This document shows positions 53,460-63,109 of a stretch of 64,000 bases of DNA, piece by piece; within the stretch, counting starts at the first letter, position 1; each line of letters begins with the position of its first letter. Source of the DNA: Haloarchaeobius salinus (GTDB lineage: Archaea; Halobacteriota; Halobacteria; Halobacteriales; Natrialbaceae); assembly GCF_024464185.1 (NCBI RefSeq), contig NZ_JANHAU010000007.1, positions 124,001 to 188,000 of the forward strand, written 5' to 3'. A model generated the notes under the pieces. It saw only the letters and a program-made list of their open reading frames with translations. It made no database searches and was not told where the DNA came from. The position numbers and the translations under genes were made by a program.

Positions 53460-55409
53460 ATGATGACTGAACACGTCCAATCTGACGTGAAGTTAAAAAT
53501 CAGAAACATTGGCGGAATCGACTCGGCGGAGTTCACTTTCGAGCCGGGTGTCACTGTACTGGCGGGACGCAACGCGACGAACCGGACTTCTCTGCTCCAG
53601 GCTATTATGGCCGCCAACGGGAGTGAAAATTTCTCGATCAAGGCAAACGCTGATCGAGCGTCCGTCGAAATGACGATAGACAGTGAAACATACGAGCGGA
53701 CGCTAGTCCGGAAGAACGGAACGATTCGCACCTCTGGCAACCCTTACCTCTCGGATGCGACGCTCGCGGACCTATTCGCGTTTCTCTTGGAGTCAAATCC
53801 AGCACGGAGGGCGATCGTCACGGAGGCCGACCTCCGGGAAATCATCATGCGCCCAGTCGACACTGAGGAGATCCAACAGGAGATTGACCGTCTACTGGAG
53901 AGGCGGCGCGAGGTCTCTCAACAGCTCGATGATCTCGACGATCTCAAGAGGCGACTCCCATCACTCGAACAGGAGCGAACGGAGCTCCAAGAACAGATTG
54001 AGGAAACGAAAGCGGAGCTACAGGAGGTTGAGGCGGAGATTCAGAACCACGACGCCACTGTTGAGGAAAGTCGCGGGGAGACAAATGAAGTCGAACAGCG
54101 GTTAGAAGCTCTCCGCGAGAAGCGATCGTCGCTCGAAGACGTCCGGTACGAGCTGGAAACTGAACAGAATAGCCTCGGCTCACTCCGGCGTGAAAAGCAG
54201 GAGGTACAGCGAGAACTGGAGGAGCTCCCTGAGGCGTCATCCGAGTCGGTGACCGACCTCGAATCGAGGATTAGTGCCCTACGATCGGAAAAGCAGGATT
54301 TAGAAGCCGAACTGAACAAAGTTCAGAGTGCGATTGGCTTTAACGAGGAACGGTTGAAAGACGGGAACGAGTCCTCCTTACAGGCAGTCCTTGATGACGA
54401 TGAAGACGGGGGGACCGTCACGGACGAACTGCTCCCCGACAGTACGATTACATGCTGGACCTGCGGGAGCGAGGTCGAGAAGAGCCAGATTGAGACGACC
54501 GTCGAGACGCTACAAGAAGTCAGTCAGGACCTGGTTGCACGGACCAGCGACTTCGACGATGAAATCGCCAAACTCTCTGACCGAAAGAACGAACTCCAGA
54601 AGCAGAAGCGGCGGAGAGAACGACTGACTGAACGGTTGAAGGAACTCGATACTGAAATCGACGAGACCCAAAGCCGAATCGAGACGCTCACCGAGCGGCG
54701 AGAGACGCTTCAGGAGGCAGTTGAGGCACTCGAATCGGAGGTCACAGAGCTTGAAAACGAAGCGTACGAGGAGGTGCTCGACCTTCACAAAGAGGCCAAC
54801 CAGCTGGAGTACGACCTCGGACAGCTCGAGACCGACCTCGAGCGCGTAACCGACAACGTCAGCAGCATTGAGGAGCGTCTAGGACGAGAAGAAGATCTAC
54901 AAAAGCAGCATGAGGAGCTAAACGGGGACATCAAAGATCTGCGAACGCGAATCGACAGGATTGAACGACAGGCGATCGAGCAGTTCAACGAACACATGGA
55001 AGAGATTCTAAAGCTCTTGGAGTACAATAACTTGGACCGCATCTGGCTCAAGCGACGTGAGACCGAGGTCCGAGAGGGCCGCCAGAAGGTAACCAAAACT
55101 GTGTTCGACCTGCACGTCGTTCGACAGACCGAAAACGGTACCAGCTACGAGGATACGGTTGAGAATCTGAGCGAGAGCGAACGGGAAGTGACTGGTCTGA
55201 TATTCGCCCTCTCAGGGTACTTCGCCCACGACGTGTACGAGACGGTCCCGTTCATGTTACTGGACTCAGTCGAGGCGATCGACGCAGACCGGATCGCGAC
55301 GCTCGTTGAATATCTCGACGGGTACAGTGAGTGCCTCGTCGTTGCGTTGTTGCCCGAAGACGCTGCCGCACTCGACGAGTACCCTCACCTGACCCCTGCC
55401 GACAGGTAG
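53460..55409 (+). CDS. Archaea-specific SMC-related protein
   Basis: 649 residues. N-terminal ATPase head with a variant Walker A GRNATNRTSLL near residue 35, a long coiled coil (about 140-560) interrupted near residue 330 by a CWTCG pair that looks like half of a zinc hook, and a C-terminal head with LSESEREVTGLIFALSGYF (signature) and MLLDSVEAID (Walker B). These features fit the halophile SMC-like/Rad50-like family often encoded next to rdfA. It likely tethers or compacts DNA. It is 418 bp after rdfA, with its own regulatory palindrome. Confidence 0.85.
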   Translation: MMTEHVQSDVKLKIRNIGGIDSAEFTFEPGVTVLAGRNATNRTSLLQAIMAANGSENFSIKANADRASVEMTIDSETYERTLVRKNGTIRTSGNPYLSDATLADLFAFLLESNPARRAIVTEADLREIIMRPVDTEEIQQEIDRLLERRREVSQQLDDLDDLKRRLPSLEQERTELQEQIEETKAELQEVEAEIQNHDATVEESRGETNEVEQRLEALREKRSSLEDVRYELETEQNSLGSLRREKQEVQRELEELPEASSESVTDLESRISALRSEKQDLEAELNKVQSAIGFNEERLKDGNESSLQAVLDDDEDGGTVTDELLPDSTITCWTCGSEVEKSQIETTVETLQEVSQDLVARTSDFDDEIAKLSDRKNELQKQKRRRERLTERLKELDTEIDETQSRIETLTERRETLQEAVEALESEVTELENEAYEEVLDLHKEANQLEYDLGQLETDLERVTDNVSSIEERLGREEDLQKQHEELNGDIKDLRTRIDRIERQAIEQFNEHMEEILKLLEYNNLDRIWLKRRETEVREGRQKVTKTVFDLHVVRQTENGTSYEDTVENLSESEREVTGLIFALSGYFAHDVYETVPFMLLDSVEAIDADRIATLVEYLDGYSECLVVALLPEDAAALDEYPHLTPADR

Positions 55410-55490
55410 CGCCTTAGCGGAGAGACCCGATTGCAGTGAGGATTGGAACAGATCGTCGGGAGACTGGAACCCTTCCTCGAGGAGCCACGA

Positions 55491-56285
55491 TTATCGCTGG
55501 TCGCTTTCGAACAGGGGGCCCTTGTCGGGATGTGCGCGGATATTGATCTCGAGTTCGTTCGCCGCTCCGAGGACCTTCTGTTTCAGATCTGTCTGGAGCC
55601 TTTCTTTGGAAAGCCGGTGTGCCGGGCCAGAGACGCTGATAGCCCCGAGTATCCTGTTTTCACCTTGGATGGGGGCACTGATTGCGTGCAGACCCTCGAC
55701 TGACTCCTCTAGGTTGAACGCAACGCCGCGCTCCCGAACCTCTTCCAGTTCTGACTTTAACTCGGCCTGGTCAGTGATTGTGTATTGCGTGTATTGAGGC
55801 AGCCCTTCCGATTCGACAATCTCTTCGACCCGCCCGGCTGGCAACTGTGAAAGGATCGCCTTTCCTGCAGCGAGATGATGGAGATGGGTCCGGTGACCGA
55901 TGCTCGTGTAAGTCTTGATGGATCGGTCACCCTGGGAACCGTACACGTACACTGCTTGTCTGTTCTCTTCGACGATTCCCCAAGTTTTTTCGTCGGTCTC
56001 AGCCGCTAACTCGTCAATCACACCTTTTCCGAAGGCGTACAACTCCTGCTGTCGTTGTGCCTCAGTCCCGTACTCGAGGAACTTCAACCCCAGATGATAC
56101 CCATCTTGTGTTTTCCGCGCGTACCCAGCCTGTTCGAGCGTGACCAGGTGTGAATGGACCGAACTGTTTGCAAGGTCAACTTTTTCAGCTATTTCGGTGA
56201 TCCGTATACCGTTGTTCTCTCGGAGGATCGCCATGATCTCGAACAGCCTTTCGTCCGATTGTACCGTTCGCCCTTCTTTTGTCAT
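55491..56285 (-). CDS. IclR-family transcription regulator
   Basis: 264 residues. N-terminal winged helix (ILRENNGIRITEIAEKVDLA and NSSVHSHLVTLEQAGYARK, about residues 20-62) and the IclR effector-binding domain (HLHHLAAGKAILSQLP, GLHAISAPI, LGAISVSGP). It lies at the edge of a catabolic gene set and likely controls it in response to a substrate. A repeated GTTGGCGGGG motif next to three promoters of the set is a candidate site. Confidence 0.88.
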   Translation of the reverse strand: MTKEGRTVQSDERLFEIMAILRENNGIRITEIAEKVDLANSSVHSHLVTLEQAGYARKTQDGYHLGLKFLEYGTEAQRQQELYAFGKGVIDELAAETDEKTWGIVEENRQAVYVYGSQGDRSIKTYTSIGHRTHLHHLAAGKAILSQLPAGRVEEIVESEGLPQYTQYTITDQAELKSELEEVRERGVAFNLEESVEGLHAISAPIQGENRILGAISVSGPAHRLSKERLQTDLKQKVLGAANELEINIRAHPDKGPLFESDQR

Positions 56286-56856
56286 CCCTATAGGGTCTAT
56301 TGTAGATGACTATATATGACAATTTCGGTGTGACCGAATGGAGTACTGGGAGTCCCGCGGGAAAATAATCGTTAAGCAAATTAATTCACGAAGAAACCAC
56401 TTGTCTAAACAGAATAATGGCTTTCTCAGGGGCTCTAACCGATCTTATGGTGGTTTAAGCACTAGACTTCGTCCATGGGGAATATTAACAATCGACTAGC
56501 TCTCTCTGAGAAAAGTTTAAACACAAGTAAACATCATAGGCATTTCCTTGATTCGTGGCTGTCAGTGCAGACCATGATAGCTGTTCACATAATGCACTTC
56601 TGGGCTAATCTTCCGGATTTGTTCGGCAGTACCAACGAACTGTGGTATCTATGCTGCAGATTCGTGGTGTAATTAATCTGTTGTCTACGAGGAGAGAGGT
56701 AGTTATCCGAGCTGTTCCTTGTCTCTGCCCCCGGAAATACTCCACCTCGTATGAAGCATGATAGATGACGTGGGATTGTCTGAGGGTAGTTGTAAACCGG
56801 GTCAGACACTTGACCACGGAAACCATTATTACGTGCGGGATTAATTACCAAGTCGC
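56286..56856. other. Gene-free promoter region
   Basis: 571 bp with no convincing gene. It holds the promoters of the divergent iclR and cupin genes. GTTAAGCAAATTAATT near 56370 is the most AT-rich block; I see no clear operator. Confidence 0.5.
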
Positions 56857-57399
56857 ATGGCAAGTGAGATTGACTACAGCGTCCTCCCGAACCAGCAGGC
56901 ATACAAAGTAAAAGCGGAGGACTGCCCGGTGATCGGCGAGCCCGGATCGGTTTCGAACGAGGAGAACAGCCAAGAGATACGGGAAACAGTCATCACGAAC
57001 GATTTCCACGTAACTTTCACTACCGGCGAGCCAGGAGACATCATTCCCTGGCACACGCACATGCCGAGCCTCTACCAGGTCCTATTCACGATGGAGGGAG
57101 AGTGTATCTGGCACTACAAGGATAACGAGGGGAATGAGCAGTCGATTAGAGCGGGACCGGGCGACGTTGTGTACCTCCCGGGAGGCGCGCAGAATAAGGT
57201 TGAAGTCGTCGGTGACGAGTCCCACACGCACATGGGTATCTATCCGAAGGTGCCGATCCCGCGCGTAGAACAACTCGTGGGCGAGGCTGAGAATACCTAC
57301 GACCCCTGGGAACTGTCGGAGTCCCATGTCGGCTTGCGGATTGACACGGACAACGATGAGGTTCGCCACATGGACGATGATGCTGTCTCAACCGAGTAA
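56857..57399 (+). CDS. Cupin-domain protein 1
   Basis: 180 residues, one cupin barrel. Motif 1 PGDIIPWHTHMPSLYQVLFT (metal-binding HTH) and motif 2 GPGDVVYLPGGAQNKVE...SHTHMG are present. Small cupins bind metals and act as isomerases, dioxygenases or sugar-binding proteins; the reaction cannot be told here. About 60 percent similar by eye to the next gene, which lies 211 bp downstream, indicating local duplication. Confidence 0.82.
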   Translation: MASEIDYSVLPNQQAYKVKAEDCPVIGEPGSVSNEENSQEIRETVITNDFHVTFTTGEPGDIIPWHTHMPSLYQVLFTMEGECIWHYKDNEGNEQSIRAGPGDVVYLPGGAQNKVEVVGDESHTHMGIYPKVPIPRVEQLVGEAENTYDPWELSESHVGLRIDTDNDEVRHMDDDAVSTE

Positions 57400-57610
57400 C
57401 TCCCGAAGCTGTTCGGAGTCTGCCAACCGTGCGCTCCACCTCTTGCAGGGGTCGGCGAACGGCTTGGAAACGTAGAGACACTCGAAACACGCGTAACTGC
57501 CAGCACTGTCCGCACTGCCCAACAGGCGGCCACTTAGATTCATCTAACCAATTTATTTCCGCCTCCAACCAATAGAATTATATACTTCTGAAGCAGTACG
57601 ATTTATTGTA

Positions 57611-58141
57611 ATGGCTCAAATAGACTACTCTGCGCTGCCTAAGCAGAAAGCGTATCGAATCAACGTCGATGAGGCACCGATAATCGACGAGTCAGGCGAC
57701 ATGGACGAGGACGACGAAGGTGCAGCCGCGATACGGACCCCGATCCTCACCAACGACAACATCATCACGTGGACGACGGGGCAACCCGGCGACGTCATCC
57801 CGTGGCACACGCACAGCCCGGAGATGTACCAGATTCTGATTAACATCGAAGGGCGCTGCGTCTGGCACTACAAGGACAACGACGGAAACGAACAGTCCAT
57901 CGAGGGTGGACCTGGTGACATCATCTATCTTCCTGCCGGCGCTGAGAACAAGGTCGAAGTCGTCGGTGACGAACCTCACACCCACATCGGTGTACTCCGC
58001 CGGCCGCGGGTCCCGCGAATCGAGCAACTCCTCGGGGAGACCGAAGGCGTGTATGACCACCGTGAGTTCCCCGCGGCGTTCGTCTACGACGACATGAACG
58101 ACAAGGTCGTCCGCATGGACGAAAACGCGGTCTCCGAGTAA
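57611..58141 (+). CDS. Cupin-domain protein 2
   Basis: 176 residues, paralogue of the preceding gene. PGDVIPWHTHSPEMYQILIN and GPGDIIYLPAGAENKVE...PHTHIG keep all expected metal-binding His. It has an extra acidic loop near residue 30 (DMDEDDEG). Convergent with the ThDP enzyme gene. The two may act together or on different substrates. Confidence 0.82.
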   Translation: MAQIDYSALPKQKAYRINVDEAPIIDESGDMDEDDEGAAAIRTPILTNDNIITWTTGQPGDVIPWHTHSPEMYQILINIEGRCVWHYKDNDGNEQSIEGGPGDIIYLPAGAENKVEVVGDEPHTHIGVLRRPRVPRIEQLLGETEGVYDHREFPAAFVYDDMNDKVVRMDENAVSE

Positions 58142-58303
58142 CCCGAAACAAACGCTGGCTACTGTCACCCACTCAGACTGACGGCGGCGGATACATCTGT
58201 GCGGTTCCGCCGTAGTCTCACATCCACATTCTATTGCATGTTACGGCACTTGGACGGACGTCAGCGCCGGCGAACAAAGTCCCCCGGGAGTGAGCTCAGT
58301 CGG

Positions 58304-60004
58304 TCACTCATGGAGGCCGCCACTCATTGATCGATAGAAGGAGGACTGCAGTCCGTCGTCGCCGAAGACATCGTGCTCGCCCTCGATGCGGACGTCCAGG
58401 ACAGTCGCAACGTCGCTTGCCATGGCATCTTCCAGTGCAGGTTCGAGTTCGGACGGCTCCGTGATTGAGACGCCGTTCGCGCCGAATGATTTGACCGTCT
58501 CGGCGTACTCAATCCGGTTGAAACGCACACCATGAATGCTGCCTCGCTGGGTCTCGAAGTCACGGACCGAGCCGAGTGCGGCGTCATTGAGCACGAGGAA
58601 TGTCGGCGCAACATCCAGTTCGACAGCGGTCTCGACAGCAGTCATCGTCATTGCGAATCCCCCATCACCGGAAACGCTTACCACGTCGTTTTCGGTGGTC
58701 AGTGCCAGCGCAACCGCTGCTGGTGCGGACCAGCCCATAACGCCAAGACCGCCCGGACCGAAGAAGGTCCGTGGCGACTTCGACTTGAAGTAGTTGAACA
58801 GCCACATCCGGTTATTGCCGGCATCGGAGCAAACGTACGTATCTTCGTCAACCACTGATTCAATGGCTTTTACAGCGGTCGTCGGCACGAGCTCGTCCAC
58901 GTTGTCGATGTTCGGTTCGAATGATGCCTTTGCCTCTGTCGCACGCTCGCTAGCATCGTCATCTGTTCGTTCTCCAAGAGCAACGAGTTCGCGAAGGGAT
59001 TCGGCGGCATCACCGATCAGCCCGACATCGGCTGGGTACACCCAGCCCGCATTCCGAGAGTCGATGTCTGCGTGAATAATCGTCTGTTCTTCCGGACGGA
59101 TGAACGAAGGTGCACCCCAGTTGACGTCATTAGGGTTGAGGCGACAACCGACGACAAGAAGTACGTCAGCGTCGCTGACGAGCTGGTTCGCCCCCTCCTG
59201 TCCGAACGCGCCGATGACGCCGCCAGCAAGGTCATGAGTCTCCGCAATGGTCGATTTACCGAGAAAAGACGTCGTTACGGCGCAGTCGTAGGCCTCGGCA
59301 ACGGCGGCAAGCTCCTCGTGTGCGCCGCTGGCGTGAACGCCGTTCCCCGCGATAATGACTGGTCGATCAGCAGTTTCGAGCGCGGATACAGCGGCGTCAA
59401 GGTCACTTTTGAGCGGGCGTGAGCGCCAGTTCCGCGTCTGGCTCGCTGGATCCCACAGCTGCGGTATCGAATCCTCCGGCAGATCGGCACCGACGGCGGA
59501 GCCATCGAGTATCACTGCCGTTGGTCCTGGTCGCCCGGCTGTCGCGTGTTTGTATGCAAGTTGGGTACACCGAATCGCGTCGGCCCCTGAGTTTGCGTAC
59601 CACCACTCTTTCGTGAATGAATCGAAGATCTTTGGCAGGGACATTCCACCGTAATCTCCTCGCGACTGTTGGTATGGGGATAGCGGTGCGTAGTCACCTC
59701 GCTCCGACGCATCCGTGATTATCAGGAGTGGCGAGGAGCCGAAGTGCGCCTCCATCGCTCCCTGAGCACCGGTCGAACCAATCCAAGGTCCTTGCCCAGT
59801 CAGAACAGCCGGCTTTCCGTGAATGCGACCATACGCCTCCGCCATGAAACTTGCTTCGCGTTCGTCTCTTGCCCGAACGAATGTGATCTCTGAAGAAGAG
59901 AGCTCTTCTATGAATTCGATGACTCGTCCTCCAGGGAATCCGAACGCGTACTCGATTCCCATTTTTTCGAGGTCCGATACGAGCCTCTCGATAACATCGG
60001 TCAT
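58304..60004 (-). CDS. ThDP-dependent acetolactate-synthase-like enzyme
   Basis: 566 residues, normal for the family. Domains in order: Pyr domain with the cofactor-activating Glu in RDEREASFMAEAYG (Glu48), central domain, and PP domain with GDGGFAM...LVLND (GDG-x(n)-N metal site near 445-475). Resembles IlvB, pyruvate oxidase and related decarboxylases, but no small-subunit gene is near, so acetolactate synthesis is not assured. A decarboxylase or carboligase step in the catabolic set is likely. Confidence 0.85.
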   Translation of the reverse strand: MTDVIERLVSDLEKMGIEYAFGFPGGRVIEFIEELSSSEITFVRARDEREASFMAEAYGRIHGKPAVLTGQGPWIGSTGAQGAMEAHFGSSPLLIITDASERGDYAPLSPYQQSRGDYGGMSLPKIFDSFTKEWWYANSGADAIRCTQLAYKHATAGRPGPTAVILDGSAVGADLPEDSIPQLWDPASQTRNWRSRPLKSDLDAAVSALETADRPVIIAGNGVHASGAHEELAAVAEAYDCAVTTSFLGKSTIAETHDLAGGVIGAFGQEGANQLVSDADVLLVVGCRLNPNDVNWGAPSFIRPEEQTIIHADIDSRNAGWVYPADVGLIGDAAESLRELVALGERTDDDASERATEAKASFEPNIDNVDELVPTTAVKAIESVVDEDTYVCSDAGNNRMWLFNYFKSKSPRTFFGPGGLGVMGWSAPAAVALALTTENDVVSVSGDGGFAMTMTAVETAVELDVAPTFLVLNDAALGSVRDFETQRGSIHGVRFNRIEYAETVKSFGANGVSITEPSELEPALEDAMASDVATVLDVRIEGEHDVFGDDGLQSSFYRSMSGGLHE

Positions 60005-60209
60005 CGTTCATTCCTCCGCGGTCCAGACCTGTGAACTGCGAGACTATCACGGAGTACGGTTGGTTCTACCATCGGCTGCTGGCCGAAATTCTGCACCTTC
60101 ATTTGCCATGTGTGAACATACCGTGATGTTAGAAAACTGTTTCGCAATGTCATCTGACATACCGGGCCGTAGATGGACGCGAACCTACGTTTACAAACCG
60201 CGCATTGTC

Positions 60210-61190
60210 TCAGAAACCGAGTAAATCCTGAGGATTCTCGTAGACGACGTTTCGGATGTCTGAATGGGAGACCCCAAGCCGGGAAAGGTCCAAGATAAGG
60301 CGCTTCATTGTGTAGGGATCGTGTTTCATCGCACCGAGCATGTCGGTGTCGACGATAATCCGCTCGGAGCCGTATTCCTCAATGACGCTGGCGACAAGGT
60401 TCGCGTCTACACCTCTGAACCAGGGGGAACCGACGCTAAATCCGAGATAGCAGTTGGTCCCTTCGAGGACGTCAGCAACAATCGTCTCGTCGGCGTGGTC
60501 TATGAGCACTCGCTCTTCAGAGATCCCGACCTCGTCGACGAGTTCGAGGTCGATCCCGAGCGCTGCGCGCTTTGCAGTCTCCGGCTCGAAGTGCGCTGCC
60601 GGAAAGTCCGCGTCAAGTTCCTCGTAGTAGTCTGTGTACTGATCGCTAACGGTGTCTTTTCCACCTGGTGTGTGAACGATGACGGGAAGTCCGGCGTCGT
60701 CGGCGATACTGAACTGTTCTCTGACGACTGCGCGTTGTTCATCTAGATCCCACTGGAGGGTGTGCTGGGAGGAATCAATCCCTGTCTCACCGACGGCGAC
60801 GACAGCGTCTAGGTCACAGTAATCAGGGAGGTGAGCGAGCGCGGACTCCGGGTTGGTGACGCGTGACCAAGTGTGGATACCAATTGCGAGGTATTGCTCG
60901 TAGAAGTGCGAGTCGTTGAATCGGGCCGCCCGGCGGATTGCGTCGTCCCAGAGAAAGCGGACATCTTCGGCGGAGACGGGACGGTATGGTGACCAGTAGT
61001 AACTTGCCGCAATCATCACTGTGGCACGACAGCCGCTGATGTCGAACGCTTCCCTCTCATTCCAGGTGAGCGACTGCGTGTGCTGATGGACGTCGATCCA
61101 GGGGATTGTGGTACTTGAGCACACCGAGTCGTCCGATTCCGATACAGGATATACGCCGATAGGCTCCTTCGTTGGCGGGGTCCCGTCCAT
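60210..61190 (-). CDS. TatD-like metal-dependent hydrolase
   Basis: 326 residues. TIM-barrel amidohydrolase motifs in TatD order: DVHQH near the start, VGETGID, VIVHTPGG, LIDHADE and IIVDTD. The His and Asp ligands for two metals are present. The length is greater than typical TatD nucleases and the context is catabolic, so it may be a lactonase or amidase rather than a DNase. A TATTTAATATTAT tract at 61211-61223 fits a promoter for ATG 61190. Confidence 0.8.
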   Translation of the reverse strand: MDGTPPTKEPIGVYPVSESDDSVCSSTTIPWIDVHQHTQSLTWNEREAFDISGCRATVMIAASYYWSPYRPVSAEDVRFLWDDAIRRAARFNDSHFYEQYLAIGIHTWSRVTNPESALAHLPDYCDLDAVVAVGETGIDSSQHTLQWDLDEQRAVVREQFSIADDAGLPVIVHTPGGKDTVSDQYTDYYEELDADFPAAHFEPETAKRAALGIDLELVDEVGISEERVLIDHADETIVADVLEGTNCYLGFSVGSPWFRGVDANLVASVIEEYGSERIIVDTDMLGAMKHDPYTMKRLILDLSRLGVSHSDIRNVVYENPQDLLGF

Positions 61191-61202
61191 GCTAGCATAT
61201 CT

Positions 61203-61335
61203 CGAAGTCTGTATTTAATATTATCCCGCGTTGGCGGGGCATCGGTATACAATCAAGCCGCGTTTAATCTGAGCGCACTTGATAACCGATTCAGCCAATA
61301 AACCCGCCAACCCAGGGGAAAGATTATTATAGAGT
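61203..61335. promoter_or_regulatory. Divergent promoters with GTTGGCGGGG motifs
   Basis: GTTGGCGGGG at 61230-61239 lies just upstream of the leftward TATA-like tract; CCCGCCAAC at 61303-61311 lies just upstream of the rightward TATA-like TTATTATAG (about 61324). A third copy is at 61171-61180 in the coding region. Likely regulator-binding sites for the divergent genes. Confidence 0.5.
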
Positions 61336-61353
61336 GATAGTATCTATCGTGGT

Positions 61354-63039
61354 ATGGTCCAACAGACAACGGATCGTCGATCGTTGCTCAAGTACGGTGG
61401 ACTGGTCGGCTCAGTGATGGTTGCCGGCTGTTCTGGTGGTGGCGACGACAATGGTGACGATAATGGCAACGACGATGGGAATGGTAACGGCAATGGTGAC
61501 GACAATGGAAATAACGACGGCAACGGAGGGGGTCAAGAGACCTTCTACTACACCTCCGAGGCGACGCTCGAGACACTCGATCCTCGGGACATCACCCAGA
61601 CGACGGGACACGCTTGGAAGTTCCTCTCGTATAATTCACTCCTGAAGGTCGCGTGGGATTCTGAAGAGGAGCAGGAGTACATCACGGGCGACCTTGCGGA
61701 GGACTGGGAGTGGCTTGAGCAGGATGGTGAGACAATTGTCCAGTTCCAAATTCGCGACGGAATCGAGTTCCAGAACGGCGACGCGGTTGACGCACAGCTC
61801 CTTGCAGACGAGGTGAACTACTGGCTGGATCCCGAAACAGAGTCTGCTCAGGGCCAACAGACGTTCGTCGCGGGCGGTTTGGAGCGAGCGTCAGTCGACA
61901 ATGATTCGACGCTCAACTTCCACCTCGAGGACATATGGGCTCCTCTCGAGCAGTACGTCGCATATTACATGCCGCTTGCGAACCCTAACGTACGGGAGGA
62001 AGTCGGCCCCGACAGTTTTGGAACGGAGGGGCACCCGGGCGGCAGCGGACCCTACGAGATCGTCGAGTGGAGCGAAGGTGATCAACTGGTCCTCGAACGG
62101 TACGACAACTACCACGAGGAGGGTCTTCCCAACTTTGAGCGCGTCGAGGTCGATATCCTCCCCGAAGCGAGTACGCGGTCGGCCCGCCTCGAGACCGGTG
62201 AGCTTCACCTCGACCCGTTCATCAATGCAGCGACACTGGTCAACCTTGAGGATACCGATGGCGTCGTGACTGATACCCGCGCGTCGCCGATGTTCCTGTT
62301 CTCGGCGTTGGACCACAGCGTTGAGCCGTTGGGCGACAACCGTGTGCGGCGCGCCCTTCGGAAGGCCGTCGACGCAGAGGCGCTGATTCAGACGGCATAC
62401 GAAGGATTCGGGTCGCCAACGTCGACTGTCGGACGACCGGGTTCGTGGTACTACTATGAGGATATCGACCAGATGAACCGCTACGACCCGGAAGGTGCCC
62501 AGCAGCTCCTTGAGGAGGCTGGGTACGGCGATGGGTTCGAACTCACGATGCACGCCGCGACACTCCAAACCTACGAGACCATGGCTCAGGTCGTCCAATC
62601 AATGTGGGGTGAGATCGGTGTAGACCTCTCGCTGCAAAGCACCGAGTACTCCGCCATGTATGGTGACATCGCGGAGGGTAACTTCACTTCAAACATTGGC
62701 GAGTATCGTAACGACGACGACCCAGACAACATGGCTTGGCAGTCGATCCATGAGAACGGTCGGTGGGCAAACTTCAGCCGTGGATGGGAGGAACAGGATC
62801 CGGAATCGTATAACGCCTACATCGAGAGTATGGTTGAGGGCCGGTCTGTCGCCGACCCCCAGGAGCGTCGCGAAAATTACCGCGAAGCGTACCAAATCTT
62901 CGCCGAGGAGATGCCAATGCTCGTGTACGGTGTCGTCGACAGTATGATGGCCTACCGCGCGGAGCTGGGTGATGTTTGGCACCATCCGCGCGCCCAGAAC
63001 CCCGGCGAAGCGCTCAGAGAGCTCAGCTGGCAGGGATAA
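61354..63039 (+). CDS. Peptide/nickel-type ABC transporter substrate-binding lipoprotein
   Basis: 561 residues. Tat signal RRSLLK and lipobox VAGC, then a Gly/Asp/Asn-rich linker (residues about 30-65), then an SBP family 5 domain (YTSEATLETLDPRDITQTTG; GSGPYEIVEWSEGDQLVLER; RRALRKAVDAEALIQTAYEG). It would capture a peptide-like or other small ligand outside the cell. The permease and ATPase genes are not in this window and may lie further right. A TATA-like box near 61324 suits ATG 61354. Confidence 0.88.
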   Translation: MVQQTTDRRSLLKYGGLVGSVMVAGCSGGGDDNGDDNGNDDGNGNGNGDDNGNNDGNGGGQETFYYTSEATLETLDPRDITQTTGHAWKFLSYNSLLKVAWDSEEEQEYITGDLAEDWEWLEQDGETIVQFQIRDGIEFQNGDAVDAQLLADEVNYWLDPETESAQGQQTFVAGGLERASVDNDSTLNFHLEDIWAPLEQYVAYYMPLANPNVREEVGPDSFGTEGHPGGSGPYEIVEWSEGDQLVLERYDNYHEEGLPNFERVEVDILPEASTRSARLETGELHLDPFINAATLVNLEDTDGVVTDTRASPMFLFSALDHSVEPLGDNRVRRALRKAVDAEALIQTAYEGFGSPTSTVGRPGSWYYYEDIDQMNRYDPEGAQQLLEEAGYGDGFELTMHAATLQTYETMAQVVQSMWGEIGVDLSLQSTEYSAMYGDIAEGNFTSNIGEYRNDDDPDNMAWQSIHENGRWANFSRGWEEQDPESYNAYIESMVEGRSVADPQERRENYREAYQIFAEEMPMLVYGVVDSMMAYRAELGDVWHHPRAQNPGEALRELSWQG

Positions 63040-63070
63040 TCGACTCTCCGAGTCGTCGGCGCGGCTTTCC

Positions 63071-63088
63071 GTTGGTGGGGTTTATATT
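63071..63088 (+). promoter_or_regulatory. Promoter of the ornithine-cyclodeaminase-like gene with GTTGGTGGGG motif
   Basis: TTTATATT at 63081-63088 lies 22-29 bp before ATG 63110, and GTTGGTGGGG directly precedes it. This repeats the motif-TATA arrangement seen at 61.2-61.3 kb. Confidence 0.55.
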
Positions 63089-63109
63089 GTTTCGGCATGT
63101 TCAGTGGAT

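Noticed and set aside
61891-62598. 235-residue minus-strand open frame
   Set aside because: Antisense to the ABC binding-protein gene; composition is that of a shadow frame.
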